Shown here piece by piece: positions 6,585-11,861 of a stretch of DNA of 11,861 nt. Each line of letters starts with the position of its first letter. Positions within the stretch are counted from its first letter, which is position 1. Source of the DNA: PALSA-607 sp036510735 (GTDB lineage: Bacteria > Actinomycetota > Actinomycetes > Acidothermales > Acidothermaceae); assembly GCA_036510735.1 (NCBI GenBank), contig DATCDK010000258.1, positions 1-11,861 on the forward strand, in the 5' to 3' direction. A program made the position numbers and the translations under genes. A model generated the notes under the pieces. It saw nothing but the letters and a program-made list of their open reading frames with translations, had not been told where the DNA came from and searched no databases.

Positions 6585-6899
6585 TCGCGTTCGAGTTTGA
6601 GGTAGCCGTACTTTGTGCCCGCCCGGTACCACTGAAGAGGGTTGCCAGCCGGGTCTAACCGTCAGGTGAACGTCGGTGCCGTCCGCGACGTTTACGTCAA
6701 CGTGCGGGCTGCCAGTCCAATCGATGCGCGCTTGGAGATGGTGGCTGCCCGGCGTTACCTCGACTGCGAAGTGGCCGCCGCGACCGACCTTCCCGACCAG
6801 TTCGCCGTCGATCTTGACGTTGTACCGGCGCCGGCGGTCGCGACTTCCGCCCTCGATGAGCATCCGTCCTGCCTTTGCCGCCAGAGCTGCCCTATCCAT
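6581..6899 (-). pseudogene. Small PEGA-like domain gene, apparently frameshifted near 6641-6650
   Basis: The N-terminal frame from ATG 6899 reads RRYNVKIDGELVGKVGRGGH, then FAVEVTPGSHHLQARIDWTG and VNVADGTDVHLTVRPG. This is a beta-rich PEGA-like pattern in small actinobacterial proteins (surface or envelope association is possible but unproven). After RPG that frame degenerates to WQPSSVVPGG and runs to a stop at 6546. One frame over, the text continues as NPLQWYRAGTKYGYLKLERD and stops at 6581-6583, the kind of C-terminus I associate with these proteins. Removing one base, for example the A at 6647 (T on the coding strand), gives RPGGNPLQ and a 105-aa protein. It may be a real mutation or a sequencing error. 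An alternative start is ATG at 6863-6861, preceded by AGGCAGGA. The family call is moderate; the shift is visible directly. Confidence 0.6.
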
Positions 6900-7050
6900 G
6901 TCACCGTGACCGAGCCATTTGCTTGGCTATCGACCGTGTACGCCGCGGTGACGATATGCACGGATTGCACAGCAGTCGCATGCGTGACCGACTTCGCGGA
7001 GTGCGTCGATCCGTGGGCGACCACACATCCCAAACGAGGGATTTCCAGCT

Positions 7051-7066
7051 GCGACGTCGCACGTGC
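7051..7066. promoter_or_regulatory. Overlapping palindromes GCGACGTCGC and GCACGTGC; operator candidate
   Basis: A 10-bp perfect palindrome (7051-7060) overlaps an 8-bp perfect palindrome (7059-7066) by two bases, 64 bases upstream of the GT87 start codon. Symmetry and position fit a dimeric regulator site. Short CG-rich palindromes also occur by chance in DNA of this composition. Confidence 0.25.
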
Positions 7067-7117
7067 ACTTTCCGGCCGGCAAGACCGATCCAGGCAAGCA
7101 GGCCGGTTCAAGGCTGC

Positions 7118-7121
7118 GGAG
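7118..7121 (+). promoter_or_regulatory. Ribosome binding site GGAG deciding the GT87 start
   Basis: GGAG lies eight bases before GTG 7130 and marks that codon as the start. The in-frame candidates up to 85 codons further upstream lack comparable support. Confidence 0.7.
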
Positions 7122-7129
7122 ACGAAGCG

Positions 7130-8404
7130 GTGACTCGACTACGGCCAGCGGCCTGGCTCATGGCCGCGGTCGCACTTTTCCTGGTGGCGGTGGCCGGTTA
7201 TGCCCTGCTCGTCCACTCGTCCCCGCAGTACTACTGGACGCAGATCGACACCGCTGTGTACCGGGATGGTGGCATCGCTGCGCGGAATCAGCCGACGATG
7301 CTCTACGCGTTGCAGCTCGGGCCGGCGAAGCTGCTTTTCACCTACCCGCCGTTCGCCGCGCTCTTGTTCGCTGCGGGCAGCGGTGCGTCGTTCGCGACCT
7401 GGCAGGTCGGGATGGCGGTGCTCACGATCGGGCTGCTGCCGGTGGTGGCGTACCTTTCACTGGGACTGGCCGGGCGCCCCGTCGGCCTGGCCAGGGCGGC
7501 GGCGGCGTTTGCGATCGCCGCGGTTGGCCTGTGGCTCGAACCCGTTGCGATGACACTGTTCTTCGGGCAGATCAACCTTGTGCTACTGGCCGTGGTGGTG
7601 GGCGACCTCGCGCTGCCGAACCGCATCAAGTGCAAGGGCATCGGCATCGGGCTGGCGGCGGGGATCAAACTCACACCACTGATCTTCATTCCGTACCTAC
7701 TGTTCACCGGGCGAGTAAAGGCCGCGGCGGTCAGCGCGATGACATTCGCCGTCACCGTAGGACTTGGATTCGCGCTGCTGCCACACGCCTCCGCGGTTTA
7801 CTGGGGCGGGCAGATCAACCGACCGGCCAAAAGAGCCTTCCACCTGGACAACCAGTCCCTTAACGGCGTCATCCTGCGCCTTACCCACGTCGGACCCGAC
7901 GCGCACGCGTACGAGCTGGTCGCTTCGGTCGTCGTCGGCAGCGCCGGGCTCGCCACCTCGATACTGGCGCGCCGGCGTGGCCACGAGCTGCTCGGCCTCG
8001 TTGCGTGTGCCGCGACCGGCCTGCTGGTGTCCCCGGTCAGCTGGTCGCACCATTACGTTTACGTAATACCGGTACTTGCCCTCGCCGCGTACGGGCCACG
8101 GCGCCTCGGCCACCGGATCCTTGGCGCCGCGCTGGTGGTGGGCTTGTTTGGCTGGTGGCCGCTGCCGATTGGCAGTCAGGGCGGCTACGACCCAAAGGCC
8201 CAGCTGATGCCACGCGGGTTGCTGCTTCTCGCACCGAACCGCGGCAACAACCCGGCGACAGTCGAGTTCACCTGGCATGGGCCGGAATTGATCGTCGGCA
8301 ACTACTACGTGCTCGCCCTGCTCGCGTTTATCGCGGCCACCGCATGTGTCCTGATGCTCACCCGACGCCTCAGACCTGAGCGCCGCCCAGTCGGCCAGCG
8401 ATAG
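7130..8404 (+). CDS. GT87 family integral membrane alpha-mannosyltransferase
   Basis: A 424-aa polytopic membrane glycosyltransferase of the GT87 (DUF2029) GT-C family, which transfers mannose from polyprenyl-phosphate-mannose outside the cytoplasmic membrane. Actinobacterial members build phosphatidylinositol mannosides and lipomannan/lipoarabinomannan (PimE, Rv2181/MptC). Seen here: a first membrane helix at 7-28; the extracytoplasmic loop with acidic residues D40 and D46 (QIDTAVYRDGG), the likely catalytic region; TYPP (71-74); GQINL (146-150); AAGIKLTP (176-183); DNQSLNG; and SPVSWSHHY. About ten hydrophobic segments are visible. The GTG start is set by GGAG eight bases upstream and by the start of protein-like sequence. 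The gene is monocistronic, divergent from the PEGA-like gene. The family is certain; the exact acceptor and linkage are not. Confidence 0.93.
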   Translation: MTRLRPAAWLMAAVALFLVAVAGYALLVHSSPQYYWTQIDTAVYRDGGIAARNQPTMLYALQLGPAKLLFTYPPFAALLFAAGSGASFATWQVGMAVLTIGLLPVVAYLSLGLAGRPVGLARAAAAFAIAAVGLWLEPVAMTLFFGQINLVLLAVVVGDLALPNRIKCKGIGIGLAAGIKLTPLIFIPYLLFTGRVKAAAVSAMTFAVTVGLGFALLPHASAVYWGGQINRPAKRAFHLDNQSLNGVILRLTHVGPDAHAYELVASVVVGSAGLATSILARRRGHELLGLVACAATGLLVSPVSWSHHYVYVIPVLALAAYGPRRLGHRILGAALVVGLFGWWPLPIGSQGGYDPKAQLMPRGLLLLAPNRGNNPATVEFTWHGPELIVGNYYVLALLAFIAATACVLMLTRRLRPERRPVGQR

Positions 8405-8487
8405 AGCCCATCCCGAGTCGAACGCGGGTCGGCGTTGTTCTCGAGGATCTCGATCCGGCCACTCATCGCTGAGGCGCTGATGCTCTT

Positions 8488-8505
8488 CGCGCGTTCTTGC
8501 GCGCG
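8488..8505. terminator. Hairpin CGCGCG-TTCTTG-CGCGCG between convergent genes
   Basis: A perfect 6-bp GC-only stem with a 6-base loop sits in the 137-bp gap (8405-8541) between the converging GT87 and GNAT genes. A second small stem, AGCCG-TCC-CGGCT (8531-8543), overlaps the GNAT stop codon. Neither has a T-tract. Position in a convergent gap supports a terminator role, but the alternating CG arms are low-complexity. Nothing else is seen in the gap. Confidence 0.4.
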
Positions 8506-8541
8506 CTCGACAGCAACGGTTCGCGATCCGAGCCGTCCCGG

Positions 8542-9108
8542 CTAAGCGATCAGGTCGGGCGCATCCTTGATGCCGGTGTGCAGCCGAACCTGGTGCAGTA
8601 GCTCGCCGACGTCGAGGTCGCGCGTCGATCCGTCAGGTTCCCAGCCGTTGTCACGCAGGAACATCCGCATCGGGTCGTCGGCCGCGAAGACCCACATAAC
8701 AAGCCGGTTCCCACCGTCGTCCTGCGCGTGATCGACGACGGCCGCCATCAGCCGGCTCCCGTGCCCTAGACGGGTGTGTCCTGGAGCGACGTGGAACGCC
8801 GGCAGTTCGGCGTCCTGCTCAGGATTGAGGTCCGCGTCGGCAGCAGGTGCGGACGCCGCGAAGCCGACCACGCCGGCGAGATCGACTGCCACAAATACTC
8901 GATGGCGTGGTGACGGCGGACTGCTGATGGCGGTGGTCCAGCCATTGGTTGCCGCAGCGAGATCGAACTCGTCGACCGCCGCCCCGGGCAACAGGGCCGA
9001 GTAGTTCAGCCGCAATGCCTCCGCCTGGATCGAGGCAATTGTGGCCGCGTCATCGGTCGTCGCGAGGCGCACGCTGCCGTCGGCGTGCGGGTGTTCCGGG
9101 GTCGACAC
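8542..9108 (-). CDS. GNAT family N-acetyltransferase
   Basis: A 188-aa acetyl-CoA-dependent acetyltransferase fold. After a short polar leader come strand 1 and helix 1 (SVRLATTDDAATIASIQAEAL), then the central strands (HRVFVAVDLAGVVGFAAS). Motif A is AFHVAPGHTRLGHGSRLMAA near 104-123, where the RxxGHGxxL pattern is the acetyl-CoA pyrophosphate loop. Motif B is VMWVFAADDPMRMFLRDNGW (137-156). The substrate is unknown. The GTG at 9108 is chosen as start because GAGGA (plus-strand TCCTC at 9116-9120) lies seven bases upstream. The frame stays open to 9249, but the extra 47 residues are unlike GNAT proteins and would overlap the divergent gene. It is transcribed alone, divergent from the thyX side and convergent with the mannosyltransferase. 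Confidence 0.9.
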   Translation of the reverse strand: MSTPEHPHADGSVRLATTDDAATIASIQAEALRLNYSALLPGAAVDEFDLAAATNGWTTAISSPPSPRHRVFVAVDLAGVVGFAASAPAADADLNPEQDAELPAFHVAPGHTRLGHGSRLMAAVVDHAQDDGGNRLVMWVFAADDPMRMFLRDNGWEPDGSTRDLDVGELLHQVRLHTGIKDAPDLIA

Positions 9109-9210
9109 CGCGCCATCCTCGCAGAGGCCAGAACTGTCAGTGCCCACGGATAGAACTGATGGTGAGCGATCGCACGAGCGGCGCTCGAGAGGTCCGCAAA
9201 GGAGCAGGCG
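9109..9210. promoter_or_regulatory. Divergent promoter region between the GNAT gene and the small Arg-rich gene
   Basis: This 102-bp gap must drive both directions. It holds the GNAT SD (TCCTC, 9116-9120), the strong AAAGGAG SD (9198-9204) for the plus-strand gene, and AGAACTG repeated directly at 9130-9136 and 9152-9158, 22 bp apart. No clear -35/-10 pair can be assigned. Confidence 0.4.
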
Positions 9211-9456
9211 ATGAACGGGTACGTGAGCCAGCGGATAGCCGAAGAGCACATTGCGGAATTAAGGGCCCAAGCGGCACGGAGCAGGCTCCGGGCACAGGCG
9301 CTCGCCGCTCCCGCGAAGCGGTCGTCGCGGCGGTTGCCGGTCTGGCCGGGGCGGTTGCGACTGGACGCCGAGTCGGCGCGCCGAGCTCAGCCCCTCGCCG
9401 TCCCGTCCGGTACCCGCGTCACGACTGTCCGCGTCCGGCCTGCGGTCGACTGCTGA
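9211..9456 (+). CDS. Small Arg/Ala-rich protein (81 aa), unknown function
   Basis: ATG 9211 follows a strong SD (AAAGGAG, six-base spacing), the best in the window, so translation from here is likely. The first 35 residues form an amphipathic, charged helix (QRIAEEHIAELRAQAARSRL) like that of small actinobacterial proteins of unknown role. The rest is basic and low-complexity and less convincing. In the +1 frame over about 9302-9380 a hydrophobic stretch (EAVVAAVAGLAGAVATG) appears, so a frameshift joining the helix to a membrane segment is an alternative. The stop precedes the preferred thyX start by 14 bases. I do not recognise a function. Confidence 0.5.
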   Translation: MNGYVSQRIAEEHIAELRAQAARSRLRAQALAAPAKRSSRRLPVWPGRLRLDAESARRAQPLAVPSGTRVTTVRVRPAVDC

Positions 9457-9457
9457 C

Positions 9458-9463
9458 TATGGT
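9458..9463 (+). promoter_or_regulatory. Candidate -10 element (TATGGT) for a leaderless thyX transcript
   Basis: TATGGT matches TANNNT and ends seven bases before ATG 9471. No SD precedes that codon, so a leaderless mRNA beginning at the ATG is the simplest reading. No clear -35 is visible. Confidence 0.4.
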
Positions 9464-9470
9464 GTCCGTC

Positions 9471-10259
9471 ATGTCCGAGACACCAGGTGCAGGGACGGCG
9501 CCAGCTGTAGGGGCAGTGCTCCCGGAGACTGCCGCCGATGCGTTGCAGCCGCGGTTTCGCAGTGACGTCACCGTGGAGCTGGTCAAGCACGTGGCCAGCG
9601 ACGCCGACGTGCTGTTCGCGGCGCGCGTCTCGACGAAGGGCGAGTCGTCGCTCGACGACGTGAACGCCGACCCCTCGCGGTCGCAGGGTCTACTCAACTA
9701 CTTGATGCGCGATCGCCACGGCACGCCGTTCGAGCACAATTCGATGACGTTTTTCGTTTCCGCGCCGATCTTCGTGTTCCGCGAGTTCATGCGGCATCGC
9801 ATCGGATTCAGCTACAACGAAGAAAGCGGCCGCTATCGGCAGCTCGAGCCGGTGTTCTATGTGCCCGGGCCCGACCGCCTTCTCGTTCAGGAGGGCAAGC
9901 CCGGGCGTTACGTGTTCACCGCAGGCACGGCCGAGCAACATGCGATTGCGGAGCGGGCGACGAAAGCGGCGTGCGAGCAGGCCTACGCCGCGTACCTTGA
10001 AATGCTTTCCGCTGGCATCGCGCGTGAAGTCGCGCGCGGCGTCCTGCCGGTGGCAACGTTCTCGTCGATGTACGTCACGTGCAACGCGAGATCACTGATG
10101 GCACTGCTGTCGCTGCGCACCAAGCACGAAGACAGCCGTTTCCCGAGCTTCCCGCAACGCGAGATCGAGATGGTCGCCGAGAAGATGGAAGCCGAGTGGG
10201 CCGCCCTCATGCCGCTGACCCACGCCGCGTTTGAGGCCCACGGGCGGGTCAGCCCATAA
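9471..10259 (+). CDS. thyX: Flavin-dependent thymidylate synthase ThyX
   Basis: ThyX methylates dUMP to dTMP using methylenetetrahydrofolate, FAD and NADPH, as a cytoplasmic homotetramer. At 262 aa it matches the Streptomyces-type ThyX as I recall it (SDVTVELVKH, LMRDRHGTPFEHNSMTFF, SAPIFVFREFMRHR). The signature is RHRIGFSYNEESGRY at 108-122: R108-H109-R110 and the distal S119/R121 that bind dUMP and flavin. The spacing RHR-x8-S is one residue longer than the textbook RHRx7S. The conserved C-terminal half contains ARSLMALLSLR and FPQREIEMVAEKMEAEW. The ATG at 9471 is preferred because it lies seven bases after TATGGT; ATG 9459 would add only four residues. A much longer in-frame extension to 8949 is antisense to the GNAT gene and not coding. 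No thyA is seen here. Confidence 0.96.
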   Translation: MSETPGAGTAPAVGAVLPETAADALQPRFRSDVTVELVKHVASDADVLFAARVSTKGESSLDDVNADPSRSQGLLNYLMRDRHGTPFEHNSMTFFVSAPIFVFREFMRHRIGFSYNEESGRYRQLEPVFYVPGPDRLLVQEGKPGRYVFTAGTAEQHAIAERATKAACEQAYAAYLEMLSAGIAREVARGVLPVATFSSMYVTCNARSLMALLSLRTKHEDSRFPSFPQREIEMVAEKMEAEWAALMPLTHAAFEAHGRVSP

Positions 10260-10287
10260 CGGGATTCGTCGCCGGGCGCCCTACCGG

Positions 10288-10293
10288 TACCGT
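10288..10293 (+). promoter_or_regulatory. Candidate -10 element (TACCGT) for a leaderless dapA transcript
   Basis: TACCGT matches TANNNT and ends seven bases before ATG 10301, the same spacing as at thyX. No SD is present between it and the ATG. TTCGTC at 10265-10270, 17 bases upstream, is a poor -35 candidate. The element overlaps the palindrome TACCGGTA (10282-10289). Confidence 0.45.
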
Positions 10294-10300
10294 TGCAGCC

Positions 10301-11218
10301 ATGGCTACCCCTGCCTCGGGCACGACGACACCGCGAACTACACCGCCATTTGGTCGTGTGATGACGGCGATGGTGACCCCGTTCACCGCCGACGGCGGGC
10401 TCGACCTCGACGGCGCGCAGCAGCTGGCGAGCTACCTCGTTGACCACGGCAACGACGGCCTCGTCATCAACGGCACCACTGGTGAATCACCGACGACCAC
10501 CGACGAGGAGAAGGACCGCCTGGTGCGGGCAGTGCTCGATGCTGTCGGTGACCGGGCCACGGTCGTCGCCGGCGTCGGCACCAATGACACCCGGCACAGC
10601 ATCGAACTCGCTCACGGCGCGGAGAAGGCAGGCGCCCACGGACTCCTCGTCGTCACGCCGTACTACTCCAAGCCACCCCAGGCGGGTCTGTTGGCACATT
10701 TTGGCCAGATCGCCGATGCCACCGGGCTGCCGAACATGCTGTACGACATCCCTGGGCGTACGGCGACGCCGATCGAGACCGAGACGCTCGTGCGGCTTGC
10801 CGAGCACGACAAGATCGTTGCGGTGAAGGACGCCAAGGGTGACCTCGAGGGCACGTCGTGGGTACTGCGTCGCACCGACCTGGCCTACTACTCCGGTGAC
10901 GACAAGATGACGCTGCCGCTGCTGTCCGTCGGGGCAGTCGGCGTGGTCGGTGTCCCGACCCATCTCTTCGGTGCCGAGACGGGCGCGATGATCGCCGCCT
11001 ACCTGCGGGGCGACGTCGCAGGGGCGCTCGCGGCCCATCGCCAGCTGCTTCCCGTGTTCACCGGATTCTTCCGCACGCAGGGCGTGATCCTGACGAAGGC
11101 TGCGCTTCGGCTGGCGGGCCTACCAGGTGGCCCGGTGCGCCCGCCGCTGGTCGACGCGACCGATGAACAGATCGAACAGTTGCGCCGCGACATAGCGGAC
11201 GCTCGGACGTCCGCGTGA
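10301..11218 (+). CDS. dapA: 4-hydroxy-tetrahydrodipicolinate synthase
   Basis: DapA condenses pyruvate with aspartate semialdehyde, the first committed step of the lysine/diaminopimelate pathway; it is a cytoplasmic TIM-barrel tetramer. At 305 aa it is close to the M. tuberculosis enzyme. After a Thr/Pro-rich leader of about 18 residues come MVTPF (24-28), the NGTTGE pyruvate-binding loop (57-62), VVTPYYSKP (117-125) with the relay tyrosine, LYDIPGRT (147-154) with catalytic Tyr148 and carboxylate-binding Arg153, and AVKDAKGD (174-181), where Lys176 forms the Schiff base. The ATG start is supported by TACCGT seven bases upstream (leaderless). Its TGA overlaps the RNase J start as GTGA. DapB, the next pathway enzyme, is encoded upstream on the same strand. 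Confidence 0.97.
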   Translation: MATPASGTTTPRTTPPFGRVMTAMVTPFTADGGLDLDGAQQLASYLVDHGNDGLVINGTTGESPTTTDEEKDRLVRAVLDAVGDRATVVAGVGTNDTRHSIELAHGAEKAGAHGLLVVTPYYSKPPQAGLLAHFGQIADATGLPNMLYDIPGRTATPIETETLVRLAEHDKIVAVKDAKGDLEGTSWVLRRTDLAYYSGDDKMTLPLLSVGAVGVVGVPTHLFGAETGAMIAAYLRGDVAGALAAHRQLLPVFTGFFRTQGVILTKAALRLAGLPGGPVRPPLVDATDEQIEQLRRDIADARTSA

Positions 11219-11861
11219 GCTATCCGAACGCCGGCATGGCCGCGCCCGGTCCCCTTGCCGACAACGGTCTGCGGATCGTCGCCCTCGGAGGTCTCGGCGA
11301 GGTCGGTCGCAACATGACCGTCTTCGAGTACGGCGGCCGGCTGCTCATCGTCGACTGCGGCGTGCTCTTCCCCGATCCCGAGCAGCCAGGCATCGACTTA
11401 ATCCTTCCTGACTTCGACTACATCAGATCGCGGCTCGACAAGATCGAAGCGATCGTGCTCACGCACGCACACGAAGACCACATCGGCGCGATTCCCTATC
11501 TGCTGCGCGAACGACCTGACATTCCGCTGGTCGGTTCGAACCTCACGCTCGCGTTCATCGAAGCGAAGTTGGTTGAGCACCGCATCAAGCCTTACGTGCT
11601 TGCGGTAAAAGAAGGTCAACGCGAGCGACTCGGTTCTTTCGACTGCGAATTCCTCGCCGTGAACCACTCGATCCCCGACGCGCTTGCGGTGGCGATTCGC
11701 ACGCCCGCCGGCCTCGTGCTGCACACCGGCGACTTCAAGATGGACCAGCTGCCACTCGACGGCCGGCTCACCGACCTCGGCGGCTTTGCGCGGCTGGGCG
11801 CCGAAGGTATCGACCTGCTGATGTCCGACTCGACCAACGCCGAGGTGCCAGGGTTCGTCAC
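11215..11861 (+). CDS. rnj: Ribonuclease J, N-terminal part (3' end outside window)
   Basis: RNase J is a metallo-beta-lactamase/beta-CASP nuclease with 5'-3' exonuclease and endonuclease activity in mRNA decay and rRNA processing; it is cytoplasmic. The GTG start overlaps the dapA stop (GTGA), and 215 full codons are present before the window ends. After about 17 variable residues the strand RIVALGGLGEVGRNM (20-34) begins the fold. Then come DCGVLFP (47-53), the zinc motif THAHEDHIGA (83-92; ligands H84, H86, D88, H89), ligand His151 in AVNHSIPDA, and Asp173 in HTGDFKMD. DSTNAEVPG near the window end is also family-typical. The beta-CASP and C-terminal domains lie beyond the window. The dapA-rnj pair matches mycobacterial order (Rv2753c-Rv2752c). 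Confidence 0.97.
   Translation, partial: MSYPNAGMAAPGPLADNGLRIVALGGLGEVGRNMTVFEYGGRLLIVDCGVLFPDPEQPGIDLILPDFDYIRSRLDKIEAIVLTHAHEDHIGAIPYLLRERPDIPLVGSNLTLAFIEAKLVEHRIKPYVLAVKEGQRERLGSFDCEFLAVNHSIPDALAVAIRTPAGLVLHTGDFKMDQLPLDGRLTDLGGFARLGAEGIDLLMSDSTNAEVPGFV

Larger units (their letters stand above)
6900..7129. promoter_or_regulatory. Divergent intergenic region between the PEGA-like gene and the GT87 gene
   Basis: This 230-bp gap lies between oppositely oriented genes and must hold promoters for both. Visible structures are GTCAC-C-GTGAC (6900-6910), an inverted repeat abutting the minus-strand ATG; CGTGACCGA repeated directly at 6905-6913 and 6983-6991; and two overlapping perfect palindromes at 7051-7060 and 7059-7066. 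The plus-strand frame of the GT87 gene stays open through here, but the translation is Arg/Cys-rich and does not look like protein. No tRNA or other RNA gene is recognised. Confidence 0.5.

Noticed and set aside
6755..7111. 118-aa minus-strand ORF across the GT87 upstream region
   Set aside because: It overlaps the PEGA-like gene in another frame, has no SD and resembles no protein.
6875..7129. 85-codon in-frame upstream extension of the GT87 gene
   Set aside because: The translation is Arg/Cys/His-rich without protein-like pattern and would overlap the start of the divergent gene; GTG 7130 has a good SD and begins the membrane protein.
8405..8466. Short minus-strand reading from ATG 8466 beginning MSGRIEILENNADPRS
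   Set aside because: The opening looks protein-like but there is no SD, and it runs antisense into the GT87 gene with Arg-rich sequence; not enough to call a gene or remnant.
9109..9249. 47-residue N-terminal extension of the GNAT protein
   Set aside because: The extension is unlike GNAT proteins; GAGGA seven bases before GTG 9108 and overlap with the divergent gene favour the shorter start.
8949..9470. Long N-terminal extension of ThyX in the same frame
   Set aside because: It runs antisense through the GNAT gene and across the small gene; ThyX homologues begin near the ATG at 9471.
1..11861. CRISPR array, tRNA/rRNA, insertion sequence, prophage or toxin-antitoxin genes
   Set aside because: Looked for on both strands; no regularly spaced repeats, cloverleaf, transposase/integrase motif or recognisable toxin-antitoxin pair was found.

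Overview
The window is high-GC DNA with long, densely packed ORFs. It has GTG starts, 4-bp stop/start overlaps and the gene order pnp - M16 protease - dapB ... thyX - dapA - RNase J. Mycobacteria and many other Actinomycetota share that backbone. A polyprenol-phosphate-mannose type GT87 enzyme and a maltokinase-cap protein also fit an actinomycete. I cannot name a genus. No tRNA, rRNA, CRISPR array, transposase or phage gene is visible.

Layout. (1) 1-3303, plus strand: the 3' half of polynucleotide phosphorylase, an M16 zinc protease and DapB form one tightly coupled block. The M16-dapB junction holds two tandem copies of a 26-bp unit, each with its own Shine-Dalgarno (SD)-like sequence and start codon. 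(2) 3304-5809, plus strand: a 193-aa protein I do not recognise, a PYROXD2/phytoene-desaturase-like FAD oxidoreductase, and a DUF1330 protein coupled to it by ATGA. (3) 5806-6899, minus strand: a standalone maltokinase N-terminal-cap-like protein, whose stop codon overlaps that of DUF1330 in one CTAG, and a small PEGA-like gene that appears frameshifted. (4) 7130-8404, plus strand: an integral-membrane GT87 mannosyltransferase. (5) 8542-9108, minus strand: a GNAT acetyltransferase. (6) 9211-11861, plus strand: a small Arg-rich protein, flavin-dependent thymidylate synthase ThyX, DapA, and the 5' part of RNase J overlapping dapA.

How they fit together. DapA and DapB are consecutive enzymes of the lysine/diaminopimelate pathway, needed for lysine and usually for peptidoglycan. 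ThyX supplies dTMP. PNPase and RNase J are 3'-5' and 5'-processing RNA nucleases. Genes 3356-9456 look like a lineage-variable insert inside this conserved backbone.

The most distinctive observations are the tandem translational-coupling cassette before dapB, the repairable frameshift with its nested inverted repeat at 6546-6650, and probable leaderless promoters (TANNNT 6-7 nt before ATG) at thyX, dapA and the maltokinase-cap gene. I found nothing I can defend as a wholly new multi-gene system.
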